A DNA stretch of 33,968 bases from an uncultured Bacilli bacterium (GTDB lineage Bacteria; Bacillota_I; Bacilli_A; RF39; UBA660): NCBI GenBank assembly GCA_947630955.1, contig CANRJK010000004.1, positions 1 to 33,968 on the forward strand, written 5' to 3'. The notes below the pieces were generated by a model. It did no database searches and was not told the DNA's origin. It saw only the letters and a program-made list of their open reading frames with translations. Positions within the stretch are counted from its first letter, which is position 1; each line of letters opens with the position of its first letter. This document shows positions 15,001 to 22,023 of the stretch, one piece after another. A program made the translations under genes and the position numbers.

Positions 15001-16102
15001 ATAAATACCACAATTTTTGATTGTTTTTACGAACTTCTTTAATAATTCCCCCACCAATACATTTCTCGCCGTCATATAAAACACAAGCTTGACCTGGCGT
15101 AACAGCTTTAACTCCTTGAGGATATTTAACAAGAATTTCTTTATCATTTATGTATTCTAGTGTTACATCATTATCGTTTTGTCGGTAACGGAATTTCGCA
15201 CTACATTTAGTTGGCCTCTCATCACAATTAAAATTAATTGTATCGATAAGACAAGCATCACTAATTAAATAATCTGTATTGCCATAAGATATATATAAAA
15301 TATTTTTATTTAAATCTTTACCAACTACAAACATTCTTTCTTTTGAACCACCAATATTAAGTCCACGTCGTTGTCCAATTGTATAATACATTAAACCTAT
15401 ATGTTTACCAATAATTTTATTATTATCAATATCAACGATATCGCCTGGTGTGTTGGGTAAATAATTTTTTAAAAAATTAGTAAAATTTCTTTCGCCAATA
15501 AAGCATATTCCAGTGGAATCTTTTTTATCAGCTGTAATTAATTCATTATCTTGTGCAATACGTCTTACTTCGGTTTTATTCAAATTACCAATAGGAAATA
15601 ATACATTTTCAAGCTGCTTTCTACTAACTTGTGATAAAAAATAAGTTTGATCTTTGTCTTGATCTTTAGCTCTTAATAATTGATTATTTTTGATTCTAGC
15701 ATAATGTCCAGTCGCAATATAATCACAACCTAATTCTTGAGCTTTTTTAACAAACATATCAAATTTAATATATTTATTACACATAACATCAGGGTTTGGG
15801 GTTCTCCCCTTTTTTAACTCATCTAAGAAATAAGTAAATACATAATCCCAATATTCTTTAACAAAATCAACCCGATAAAGAGGGATATCTAGTTTTTCGC
15901 ATACTTTTTTAGCATCGTTGTAATCTTGCTCTTGAGGACATATATTATTATTTAAATCAGGGTTTCCTAAATAATCACCATTAATACTAGTATCCCAATT
16001 TCGCATAAATAGACCGATTACTTCATAACCTTGTTCTTTTAATAAGATAGCAGCTACACTACTATCAACTCCCCCACTCATCCCAATTACAACTTTTTTC
16101 AT
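14999..16102 (-). CDS. mnmA: tRNA-specific 2-thiouridylase MnmA
   Basis: MnmA makes 2-thiouridine at wobble position 34 of tRNA Lys, Glu and Gln. The 367-residue protein has the PP-loop SGGVDSS (9-15), the catalytic Cys108 in NPDVMCNKYIKF, TGHYAR (131-136), QTYFLSQVSRKQL (152-164) and the second catalytic Cys200 in DSTGICFIGERNF. The C-terminal beta-barrel parts GLMYYTIGQRRGLNIGG and TPGQACVLYDGE are present. GGTGGT lies before ATG 16102. It starts 16 bases after spoIIM ends, so the two are probably in one transcript. Its sulfur donor (an IscS-type desulfurase) is not in the window. Confidence 0.96.
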   Translation of the reverse strand: MKKVVIGMSGGVDSSVAAILLKEQGYEVIGLFMRNWDTSINGDYLGNPDLNNNICPQEQDYNDAKKVCEKLDIPLYRVDFVKEYWDYVFTYFLDELKKGRTPNPDVMCNKYIKFDMFVKKAQELGCDYIATGHYARIKNNQLLRAKDQDKDQTYFLSQVSRKQLENVLFPIGNLNKTEVRRIAQDNELITADKKDSTGICFIGERNFTNFLKNYLPNTPGDIVDIDNNKIIGKHIGLMYYTIGQRRGLNIGGSKERMFVVGKDLNKNILYISYGNTDYLISDACLIDTINFNCDERPTKCSAKFRYRQNDNDVTLEYINDKEILVKYPQGVKAVTPGQACVLYDGEKCIGGGIIKEVRKNNQKLWYL

Positions 16103-16118
16103 ATTACCACCAAGTATA

Positions 16119-16730
16119 TTATAACATAACCAATACTTTTTTCAATAATATTGGCATAATATAAGTTTCATATACACTACTTAATATCAATAGCAAAATT
16201 GCTACAGAAAAAACTAATAAATAACGATTAGTAATATTTTTAAAATTTAAATTTTTTTTATGTATGATAGCCTCAATGATATATGATGATAATTTAATAG
16301 AATATACACCTAAATAAAGATAAATAACCAAATTTAAAATTTGATGTGGCATATTATATATAAATCCTAAAAGAATTCCTTTAGTCTTATATTTCATAAT
16401 AAAACTAGTCATCGTAAAACTAAGTAAAAAAGATTTAATAAATAAGATAAAAATAACAATTGGAACACCAATGATAGATATTCCTAATAACCAAATTCCT
16501 AAAGCATATAATAAATTAATAATAAGATTATTTGATATTTCTGTTTTGAAGTTTAATTTTTCAAAATTAGAAATAAAATTATTTAAAGAAGTAAAGACGG
16601 TTTGCTTATCTTCATTACTTAAAACAGTCATAAAAACACTACCAGTAATAATACCTATAATACATATAATTATTAAAAATATTAATATCTTTTTATCTAC
16701 GTTTAATAGTTTGTCCATTATTTTTTTCAT
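16119..16730 (-). CDS. spoIIM: Stage II sporulation protein M
   Basis: SpoIIM is the membrane scaffold of the SpoIID-SpoIIM-SpoIIP complex that drives engulfment of the forespore. The 203-residue protein has about five membrane helices, the usual topology. Matching stretches are the first helix with IGIITGSVFM, NNLIINLLYALGIWLLGISIIGVPIVI and the following FIKSFLLSFTMTSFIMKYKTKGILLGFIYNMPHQILNL, read in separate blocks. The presence of spoIIP and spoIVB in the same window supports the assignment. AGGTG precedes the ATG. The upstream region has a sigma-E-like element. It is probably co-transcribed with mnmA, an unusual pairing. Confidence 0.88.
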   Translation of the reverse strand: MKKIMDKLLNVDKKILIFLIIICIIGIITGSVFMTVLSNEDKQTVFTSLNNFISNFEKLNFKTEISNNLIINLLYALGIWLLGISIIGVPIVIFILFIKSFLLSFTMTSFIMKYKTKGILLGFIYNMPHQILNLVIYLYLGVYSIKLSSYIIEAIIHKKNLNFKNITNRYLLVFSVAILLLILSSVYETYIMPILLKKVLVML

Positions 16731-16745
16731 TATTTCACCTACTTA

Positions 16746-16773
16746 ATTATATTTAATTAATCTAATAATATTC
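16746..16773 (-). promoter_or_regulatory. Possible sigma-E-type promoter of spoIIM
   Basis: On the minus strand GAATATT (16773-16767) fits the sigma-E -35 pattern (KMATATT). AATATAAT (16753-16746) matches six of eight positions of the sigma-E -10 CATACAAT. The 13-base spacing is one or two bases short. A sigma-A reading of TATAAT is also possible. Confidence 0.35.
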
Positions 16774-16811
16774 CAATTTTTTTAAATATATATTATAATT
16801 ATGGTGAGGTG
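16771..16811 (+). promoter_or_regulatory. Promoter and RBS of the 30-codon gene
   Basis: TTCCAA (16771-16776) and TATAAT (16794-16799) are 17 bases apart. GGTGAGGTG (16803-16811) lies four bases before ATG 16816. The promoter overlaps the divergent spoIIM control region. Confidence 0.55.
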
Positions 16812-16815
16812 TCTT

Positions 16816-16908
16816 ATGAAAAATATAATCAAGAAAATAATTATTATTTTGCTAGTGGTAGGTATGCTTGGAACAATGATTATCATACCAGCTATGTCAT
16901 TATCATAA
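16816..16908 (+). CDS. Small hydrophobic membrane peptide, 30 aa
   Basis: This short gene has all the signals of expression: a sigma-A-like promoter, a strong RBS, an ATG, and a stop one base before a strong hairpin terminator. The peptide starts with a basic segment (MKNIIKKI), followed by a hydrophobic helix with glycines (LLVVGMLGTMIIIP) and a short neutral tail (AMSLS). It should be a single-pass membrane peptide, N-terminus inside. I do not recognise the family. The layout resembles membrane miniproteins such as Prli42 or DUF4044 proteins of Bacillota, or a type I toxin, but no sequence match is claimed. It is the only + strand gene in the right-hand 20 kb and diverges from spoIIM. Confidence 0.65.
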   Translation: MKNIIKKIIIILLVVGMLGTMIIIPAMSLS

Positions 16909-16939
16909 AAAAACAGTTAATTATTAATAACTGTTTTTT
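16909..16939. terminator. Bidirectional terminator
   Basis: AAAAACAGTTA (16909-16919) pairs perfectly with TAACTGTTTTT (16928-16938) around an 8-base loop. It serves the 30-codon gene on the + strand and the ADP-ribosylglycohydrolase-like gene on the minus strand. Confidence 0.8.
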
Positions 16940-16940
16940 A

Positions 16941-17891
16941 TTAGTCATTTTCATAACTTAACAAGCGTAAATAGCGTTCATATTTTTCGCTAATATCAAT
17001 TAAATAATCTTTTTTTCTAACATTTTCATACCAATCTTTAGGAATTTTATTTGTACCATAATATATACCAGCTATAGCACCAGCTAGGGCTCCGATAGCT
17101 GAAGTATCACCACCAATATTAGTTGTAGCGATGATACAATCTTTATAGTTATCTGATTTAATAAAACACCATAAAACGCATTCTAAAGTATCAACAACAA
17201 AACTGGATGATTTTATTTCATCAATATCTAACTCATATATATTACCTACTAAAATACGAGAGAAAAATTTTAATGTATTATTACTAAACATTGAATAGTC
17301 AATTGTTTTTATTTTTTTTATAGCTGCATATTTATTATTACCATTGAGTAAAAATAATAGATAATGAACATATATATAACATGCACAGATAGATATTTCA
17401 TGGCGATGAGTAATTGAACACAATTTTTTTATTGCATCATAAGTTTTTTCTTTGCTTTCTTTATTAGCATGAAAATAATAGATTAATGGTAACATCATTT
17501 TTAAAGAACTATTTCCGTTATCGTTAATTGAACTTTCACCACAATCATAAGCTTTATGTTCACGTTGCGTAAAGCGTATTAAAGATTTTAAAGTTGTTTT
17601 ACCTATACCAAAAGATTCATTTACAGCACAAAACTTATTACTTGTAAACCAACTAACACAATTTTCAGCTATATAATCATAATTTAATCCTTTTTTTGTA
17701 ATAGCGCTAGTTACAGCTAACATAAGTGATGTACTATCACCCCATGTTCCCTTTGGTAACCCTTTTTTTATACATGGACCCATTTTTAATACTGGATGTT
17801 CCAACAAGTAATTACGATCTTGATTTTTAGTAATAGTTCCTAAAGCATCAGCAATAGCGCAACCAATTATTCCTTCTTTTACTCTATACAT
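16941..17891 (-). CDS. ADP-ribosylglycohydrolase family protein with altered metal site
   Basis: The protein (316 residues, all helical) belongs to the ARH/DraG family (PF03747), whose members remove ADP-ribose from proteins or hydrolyse related ADP-ribosyl compounds with a two-metal centre. Family marks are GCAIADALG (10-18), KGTWGDSTSLMLA (47-59), NGNSSLKMMLPL and TNIGGDTSAIGALAGAIAGIYYG (257-279 region). The canonical T-D-D-T at the first metal site reads G-D-S-T (51-54). The second site, usually G-G-D-T-D-T, reads G-G-D-T-S-A (260-265). Four expected ligand positions are therefore changed, so activity may be lost or different. AGAGGT precedes ATG 17891. Neighbours give no partner. Confidence 0.82.
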   Translation of the reverse strand: MYRVKEGIIGCAIADALGTITKNQDRNYLLEHPVLKMGPCIKKGLPKGTWGDSTSLMLAVTSAITKKGLNYDYIAENCVSWFTSNKFCAVNESFGIGKTTLKSLIRFTQREHKAYDCGESSINDNGNSSLKMMLPLIYYFHANKESKEKTYDAIKKLCSITHRHEISICACYIYVHYLLFLLNGNNKYAAIKKIKTIDYSMFSNNTLKFFSRILVGNIYELDIDEIKSSSFVVDTLECVLWCFIKSDNYKDCIIATTNIGGDTSAIGALAGAIAGIYYGTNKIPKDWYENVRKKDYLIDISEKYERYLRLLSYEND

Positions 17892-17976
17892 ATATCAAAC
17901 CTCTATCTAATTAATTACACTATAATTATTATAATACATTTTTAGCTATTTTAATATAATAAACTTTCTTGAGTAC

Positions 17977-17997
17977 AAAAAAACATCAAACGATGTC
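17977..17997 (-). terminator. Terminator of the lipoprotein gene
   Basis: On the minus strand ACATC-GTTT-GATGT is followed by seven T (A run 17977-17983). It begins ten bases after the stop codon. Confidence 0.7.
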
Positions 17998-18006
17998 TTT
18001 TCATAA

Positions 18007-18738
18007 TTATTTTGTGGCGTCAGTAAATAAATATTTGCCATCAGAATTTTTAGTAAACTTGTAAGTATATTTACTAAATTTATTTTTATTTTCAATATCG
18101 ATTACATAAAATTGTTCATCAGATAAAGAAGCAATTTCCGTTTCTTTATTTACGTTATTGTAAACTTTTTTACCATCAATAAATCCAGAATATACAATAG
18201 CGTAGTAAAGGTTCCCATCATATTTTATATCTTCGATAAAAGAAATAATTTTAGGTTGTTCACTAGAACAATTTTCTTTAACATAATATATTTTCTTATC
18301 AGCATCATATATAAAGCTTGGACAAACGCCAACCACATTATTATAACTAACATTAGATGTATTAAATGTATCATTCATTTTAGTTTCAACATCTTGAATA
18401 TTAAGATATGATGTTACATCTTCAATCTTTTTCTTTTTTAAATCTTCTTTTTCACTATCAGTTAAATCAATGTTGTTTTCTAGGCTAAAACTACTAATTA
18501 AACCATATAGTAAAATATCTTCATTGTTATAATCACTAGCTTTAAAACTATCTTTTTTATATAATTCAATAGTCTTTGGTAAAGAAGTTAAAGCGATAAC
18601 TTGACTAGTAATAGAATTAATTATATTTTCATCTTTTACAGAACTTAAATTATCTGTTGAAGATGTAGTTTTTCCGCAACCAGTAACTAAAACAATAATT
18701 AAAAATATAAATGCAAAATTTTTAAACTTATTCATCAT
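18007..18738 (-). CDS. Hypothetical lipoprotein, 243 aa
   Basis: A lipoprotein signal peptide is clear: basic start, hydrophobic core and lipobox L-V-T-G-C with the modified Cys at residue 21. The mature chain begins with a Ser/Thr-rich linker and continues as a hydrophilic domain with many beta-prone stretches in the second half (KIYYVKENCSSEQPKIISFIEDI and GNLYYAIVYSGFIDGKKVY, both read in part). It would be tethered to the outer face of the cytoplasmic membrane. I cannot assign a family or function. Two adjacent ATGs occur; the second (18735) has better spacing to GAGGG. A promoter-like pair lies at 18766-18794, just inside the end of the preceding gene's region. Confidence 0.75.
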   Translation of the reverse strand: MMNKFKNFAFIFLIIVLVTGCGKTTSSTDNLSSVKDENIINSITSQVIALTSLPKTIELYKKDSFKASDYNNEDILLYGLISSFSLENNIDLTDSEKEDLKKKKIEDVTSYLNIQDVETKMNDTFNTSNVSYNNVVGVCPSFIYDADKKIYYVKENCSSEQPKIISFIEDIKYDGNLYYAIVYSGFIDGKKVYNNVNKETEIASLSDEQFYVIDIENKNKFSKYTYKFTKNSDGKYLFTDATK

Positions 18739-18765
18739 TTACCCTCTTTTCTACTTTATACACTA

Positions 18766-18794
18766 ATCATAACATAAAGCGAATAGAAAAGCAA
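18766..18794 (-). promoter_or_regulatory. Candidate promoter of the lipoprotein gene
   Basis: On the minus strand TTGCTT (18794-18789) and TATGAT (18771-18766) are 17 bases apart, immediately downstream of the stop of the gene at 18795. Confidence 0.4.
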
Positions 18795-19322
18795 TTATTT
18801 TTTTAAAATCATAGGATCGTCATCAATCATATTTTTAAGTATTCTTTTAAATAAATCACTATTTATTTCATCATCTAAATCAACAGTATCATCAAAAAAA
18901 GTTCTTAAATCACCAGTGCTTTTTTCTGGATGAAAACCAATCATAGTAGCATTTGGATAATGTTTCTTATAGTATGGAATTTCATTAAAAGCAACACTTA
19001 AAACAATAACTGGTGCTTGCCCATTATATAAGTCTGCAACCGCAGTTGCTAAAATGGTTGACGTATATCCACTAAAACCATGATCCGTAAAACCAACACT
19101 TTTAATCATGTTACCATCATCACAACTATCAATTAAGTTTAAATTTTGTTGGAAAACTTCATAATCAGTTAATTGATATAAAGAAGATTGGCTAGCTAAC
19201 TGATCATCATTAGTTAATCGAATAGGAATAATAACGTTATATTCGTCTTGCAATTTTTGTAAAAAATTTATTTTTTGTGTATTTTCTTTACCACTTATAA
19301 TAACTATTTTTAATCTATTCAT
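18795..19322 (-). CDS. Guanylate-kinase-like protein without a P-loop
   Basis: The 175-residue chain follows the order of guanylate kinase elements: a first strand (LKIVIISG), a strand plus IPIRLTNDD where Gmk has its GMP-binding T-R-P-R region, YQLTDYEVFQQNL resembling the Gmk Y-F-F..-F segment, FTDHGFSGYTSTILATAV resembling the Y-G-T segment, then APVIVLSVAFNEIPYYKKHYP and ATMIGFHP, resembling the dVllEid.qGa..v...fP...iFi.P block. The P-loop (usually GPSGxGKxT) is replaced by GKENTQKIN, so ATP-dependent kinase activity is unlikely. AGGAGG precedes the ATG. The similarity is by eye and distant; a true gmk is presumably elsewhere. Confidence 0.5.
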   Translation of the reverse strand: MNRLKIVIISGKENTQKINFLQKLQDEYNVIIPIRLTNDDQLASQSSLYQLTDYEVFQQNLNLIDSCDDGNMIKSVGFTDHGFSGYTSTILATAVADLYNGQAPVIVLSVAFNEIPYYKKHYPNATMIGFHPEKSTGDLRTFFDDTVDLDDEINSDLFKRILKNMIDDDPMILKK

Positions 19323-19403
19323 AAATAAACCTCCTAAACGTACTTTATTTTATCACTATTTATTAAAAAAATATAGTGTTAAATTAGAAAAAACATTATA
19401 TTC

Positions 19404-19432
19404 ATTATAACATTATACTTACTAATTGTCGA
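19404..19432 (-). promoter_or_regulatory. Promoter of the guanylate-kinase-like gene
   Basis: On the minus strand TCGACA (19432-19427) and TATAAT (19409-19404) are 17 bases apart. Further TATAAT strings flank the -10. Confidence 0.5.
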
Positions 19433-19445
19433 GTTTAAAGTTCAA

Positions 19446-19475
19446 TAAAAAGGATGAATTAATCATCCTTTTTTT
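19446..19475 (-). terminator. Terminator of spoIVB
   Basis: AAGGATGA-TTAA-TTCATCCTT on the minus strand is followed by a T run. The stem covers the spoIVB stop codon. The structure is nearly symmetric, but no gene approaches from the left. Confidence 0.75.
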
Positions 19476-20409
19476 CGGCTTCTTCTAACATATTAGTAAT
19501 GAGAATTCCATATCCTCTTTTTGGATCATCTACCACTACATGTGTTACAGCTCCAACAATATATTCATTTTGAATTATTGGTGAGCCACTCATACCTTGA
19601 ACTATTCCACCTACTTCTAATAATTTGGGATCAACAACTCTAAACATTATATTTTTAATAGTATCGTCAGCATCAACTTTCAAAATCTCAATTTCATATT
19701 TTTCTACTTTATTATCTTCCAACTCAGTTAACATATATGCAGTACCTAATTTTATGTCTTTTTTTGTTCCTACTTTATACAATTTAGTCGTATCTATATC
19801 TTCAATATAATCTCCAAATAGTCCTTTATCAGTATTACTATCAATATCACCCATGATTTCATTATTATCAATCGAAGCATTTTTTTCACCAGGACTACCA
19901 TCGTCACTACGTTTTATATCTACTATCTTAGACTCATATATATTACCACCATTACTATCGATAATATTTCCATTAGCAGAATTAATTATTTCATGTCCTA
20001 AAGCTCCAAAAATATTAGAGTTTGGATCAATAAAAGTTAATGTACCAATACCAGCTATGGTATCTTTTAAGTATAATCCAGTTTTACCATTTGTTATTTT
20101 TAAATCACCATTTTTTAATTTACCATTTCTAATGTAACCTATATTAACAGTATCACTACTATTATTAGAAATAGCTTCGGTGAAACTTTCAATATCGATA
20201 TTATTTTGATTATTAACTGAGACAATAATATCCCCTTTTTGAATAAACTGATTAGAATTATCGTAATTACCCATAACAATAATACCATCGCTTTTTAATT
20301 TAATCCCAATATTCGCACCACTCGCTACTATATAATCAGAATAGGCATAAGTATAAATTGGTATAGTTAAAAGAAGCATTAAAAATAAAGGTTTAAAATG
20401 CTTAAACAT
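19459..20409 (-). CDS. spoIVB: SpoIVB serine peptidase (S55), sporulation checkpoint protease
   Basis: SpoIVB is made in the forespore, crosses into the space between the membranes and triggers sigma-K activation through the SpoIVFA/BofA/SpoIVFB complex. The protein is 316 residues, shorter than the roughly 426 of Bacillus subtilis. It has an N-terminal membrane anchor or signal segment (1-22), a PDZ-like domain (about 25-105) and the S55 peptidase domain. That domain shows FGALGHEI with His139, SPGEKNA, MGDIDSNTDKGLFG and the strongly conserved VQGMSGSPIIQNEYIVGAVTH, read in two blocks; the serine lies in GMSGSP (274/276). RGYGI closes it. spo0A, the usual Bacillus neighbour, is absent. A sigma-G-like promoter lies upstream and AGGAGAG precedes the ATG. 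Confidence 0.95.
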   Translation of the reverse strand: MFKHFKPLFLMLLLTIPIYTYAYSDYIVASGANIGIKLKSDGIIVMGNYDNSNQFIQKGDIIVSVNNQNNIDIESFTEAISNNSSDTVNIGYIRNGKLKNGDLKITNGKTGLYLKDTIAGIGTLTFIDPNSNIFGALGHEIINSANGNIIDSNGGNIYESKIVDIKRSDDGSPGEKNASIDNNEIMGDIDSNTDKGLFGDYIEDIDTTKLYKVGTKKDIKLGTAYMLTELEDNKVEKYEIEILKVDADDTIKNIMFRVVDPKLLEVGGIVQGMSGSPIIQNEYIVGAVTHVVVDDPKRGYGILITNMLEEAEKKDD

Positions 20410-20435
20410 AACTCTCCTTTTATAGGTTACATAAT

Positions 20436-20464
20436 TAGTATGAATATGCTTTTTTATTTTATAC
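20436..20464 (-). promoter_or_regulatory. Sigma-G-like promoter of spoIVB
   Basis: On the minus strand GTATA (20464-20460) and CATACTA (20442-20436) are 17 bases apart. CATACTA is the sigma-G -10 consensus of Bacillus, and GTATA fits its -35 pattern (GHATR). The transcript would start about 20 bases before ATG 20409. Forespore control of spoIVB by sigma-F/G is established in Bacillus. Confidence 0.6.
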
Positions 20465-20470
20465 TAACTA

Positions 20471-20502
20471 AAAATAATATTGCTTTAACACAATATTATT
20501 TT
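20471..20502 (-). terminator. Terminator of the sortase gene
   Basis: AAAATAATATTG (20471-20482) and CAATATTATTTT (20491-20502) form a perfect 12-bp stem with an 8-base loop and a T run within and after the distal arm on the minus strand. Confidence 0.65.
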
Positions 20503-21961
20503 ATTTTTTTACATTTTTAACTAATTTAGCCTGAACAACAATACGATTTCCTTTATAATCTTTACAAGTTGATAAAGTTAAAAATTTATCTTTAGTTGTA
20601 ACTTTAGTATTAAAGTTATAAATACTTCTTGATAACATTTTATTTATCCATTTTGAGAATGAAGCTTCGTTTTCAAAATTATGAGTTAAATAATAAGCCT
20701 CAGCTGGAACAACATAAATGGAAAAAATTTTCCATAAAGTATTATTTGTTGGGGTTGCCAATTTTATAATATGATTATCAGCATTTTTATACCAAGATGG
20801 TGATAGCGTTTTTTCTAGACTTCCAAACATAACTTGATCAGTACGGCCATGACCATAAATAACCGTGTTGCGTTTGAAATTTTTAAAGTCTGAACGATAA
20901 TCACCATAAATCCAGCCAGCAACATTAGATTTACGATTGAAAGAGTGATTTAGATAAAAACTATTATCGCTACTTTGAACAACAGGATAATTAACATTTG
21001 TGTTGTTAACATATATCCAAGCTACTGTATCCTTATTAGTAGCTTTTAATTTAGTAAAATTAACATTAACCATTGGAACATTTATGTAATTCCAATAATC
21101 ATCGCCATATTTATTTTTCTTCGTTACTTTTGGGGCGGTTTTATCATCAGCTACCGTATATTTTTCTTCTGGTTCTGATGGTGTTGGTTGCTCAGTTTCA
21201 GTTTCTTCTGGTTCTACTAGTGCTTCTTCAATAATATTATCTATTTCATTCTGTGTTTCTTCACCAGTTTTCTTCCACTCTTTTAACATTCCAAGACAAC
21301 TAACAAACCCAATAACACAAACAACAATAATAACCATATAAATATTTAAAATACGATTATTAAATAAAAAGTCGATTGGAGATTTACGATGAGCTTCATT
21401 TGATTTTTTTATACTTTCATAAACGATATCTTTGTTACTTTTATTATCTAACCAGTTTTGTGAAAGAAAAACATCATTAGCTTTTTCTTCATTTGATCGA
21501 AGTAAATCATTCAAAGTTGTTTTACGATACTTACCATTTAGTTTTTTTATGGTATTAGTTACTTCAAACATTGCTTTTTTATCAAAGATAAAACGAGCAT
21601 TACTATCAGTCATTTGTTTAATATAAGGATCATTGATAATTTTTTCGAATTGATAAATTATTTCTAAAATTTCATCTGAATCTGTAATATTACCTGTTCT
21701 AATTTTATAATTAACAGTATTTACAAAAGTATCCAAAATAACTTTGGTATTAAAAGTAGAAGCATTTTGATATTTAGGAAAAAGATGAACTAATTTTTCT
21801 AGCGAAACATATGTTACACGATCATGAACAATATTTTGCTTTAAATAAATTATCTTTTTACTATCAACAGCTACAAAGAAAGAAAAAACATTATCAGTAA
21901 ATTGAATACTTTTTATCATTACACATTCTTCTTTTTGATAAATAATTGCCTTCTTCATCAT
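20501..21961 (-). CDS. Class B-like sortase with a long cytoplasmic N-terminal region
   Basis: Sortases are membrane transpeptidases that anchor surface proteins to the cell wall or polymerise pilins. The catalytic domain (about 290-486) has the class B arrangement: VNYPVVQSSDNSFYLNHSF, YGHG with His371, the TLSTC motif with Cys466 and Arg473 in NRIVVQAKL. A single membrane helix lies at about 206-225, followed by a Glu/Pro/Thr-rich spacer (231-270). The first 200 residues form a soluble, probably cytoplasmic region with no motif I recognise; ordinary class B sortases have only a short tail there, so the protein is about twice the usual 230-260 residues. AAGGAGG favours the second of two adjacent ATGs (21958). 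The likely substrate is the TED/CnaB protein encoded just upstream. Confidence 0.9.
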   Translation of the reverse strand: MMKKAIIYQKEECVMIKSIQFTDNVFSFFVAVDSKKIIYLKQNIVHDRVTYVSLEKLVHLFPKYQNASTFNTKVILDTFVNTVNYKIRTGNITDSDEILEIIYQFEKIINDPYIKQMTDSNARFIFDKKAMFEVTNTIKKLNGKYRKTTLNDLLRSNEEKANDVFLSQNWLDNKSNKDIVYESIKKSNEAHRKSPIDFLFNNRILNIYMVIIVVCVIGFVSCLGMLKEWKKTGEETQNEIDNIIEEALVEPEETETEQPTPSEPEEKYTVADDKTAPKVTKKNKYGDDYWNYINVPMVNVNFTKLKATNKDTVAWIYVNNTNVNYPVVQSSDNSFYLNHSFNRKSNVAGWIYGDYRSDFKNFKRNTVIYGHGRTDQVMFGSLEKTLSPSWYKNADNHIIKLATPTNNTLWKIFSIYVVPAEAYYLTHNFENEASFSKWINKMLSRSIYNFNTKVTTKDKFLTLSTCKDYKGNRIVVQAKLVKNVKK

Positions 21962-21979
21962 GATCCTCCTTATTTAATA

Positions 21980-21988
21980 ATTGTACCA
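21980..21988 (-). promoter_or_regulatory. Candidate extended -10 promoter of the sortase gene
   Basis: TGG-TACAAT on the minus strand (21988-21980) lies between the surface-protein terminator and the sortase RBS. No good -35 is seen. Confidence 0.35.
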
Positions 21989-22000
21989 TAAAAAGGGAAT

Positions 22001-22023
22001 AAAAAAAAGAGCAAAAGCTCTTT
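22001..22023 (-). terminator. Terminator between the surface-protein and sortase genes
   Basis: AAAGAGC-TTTT-GCTCTTT on the minus strand (22023-22006) is followed by a run of eight T (A at 22001-22008). It would stop or attenuate transcription entering the sortase gene. Confidence 0.75.
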
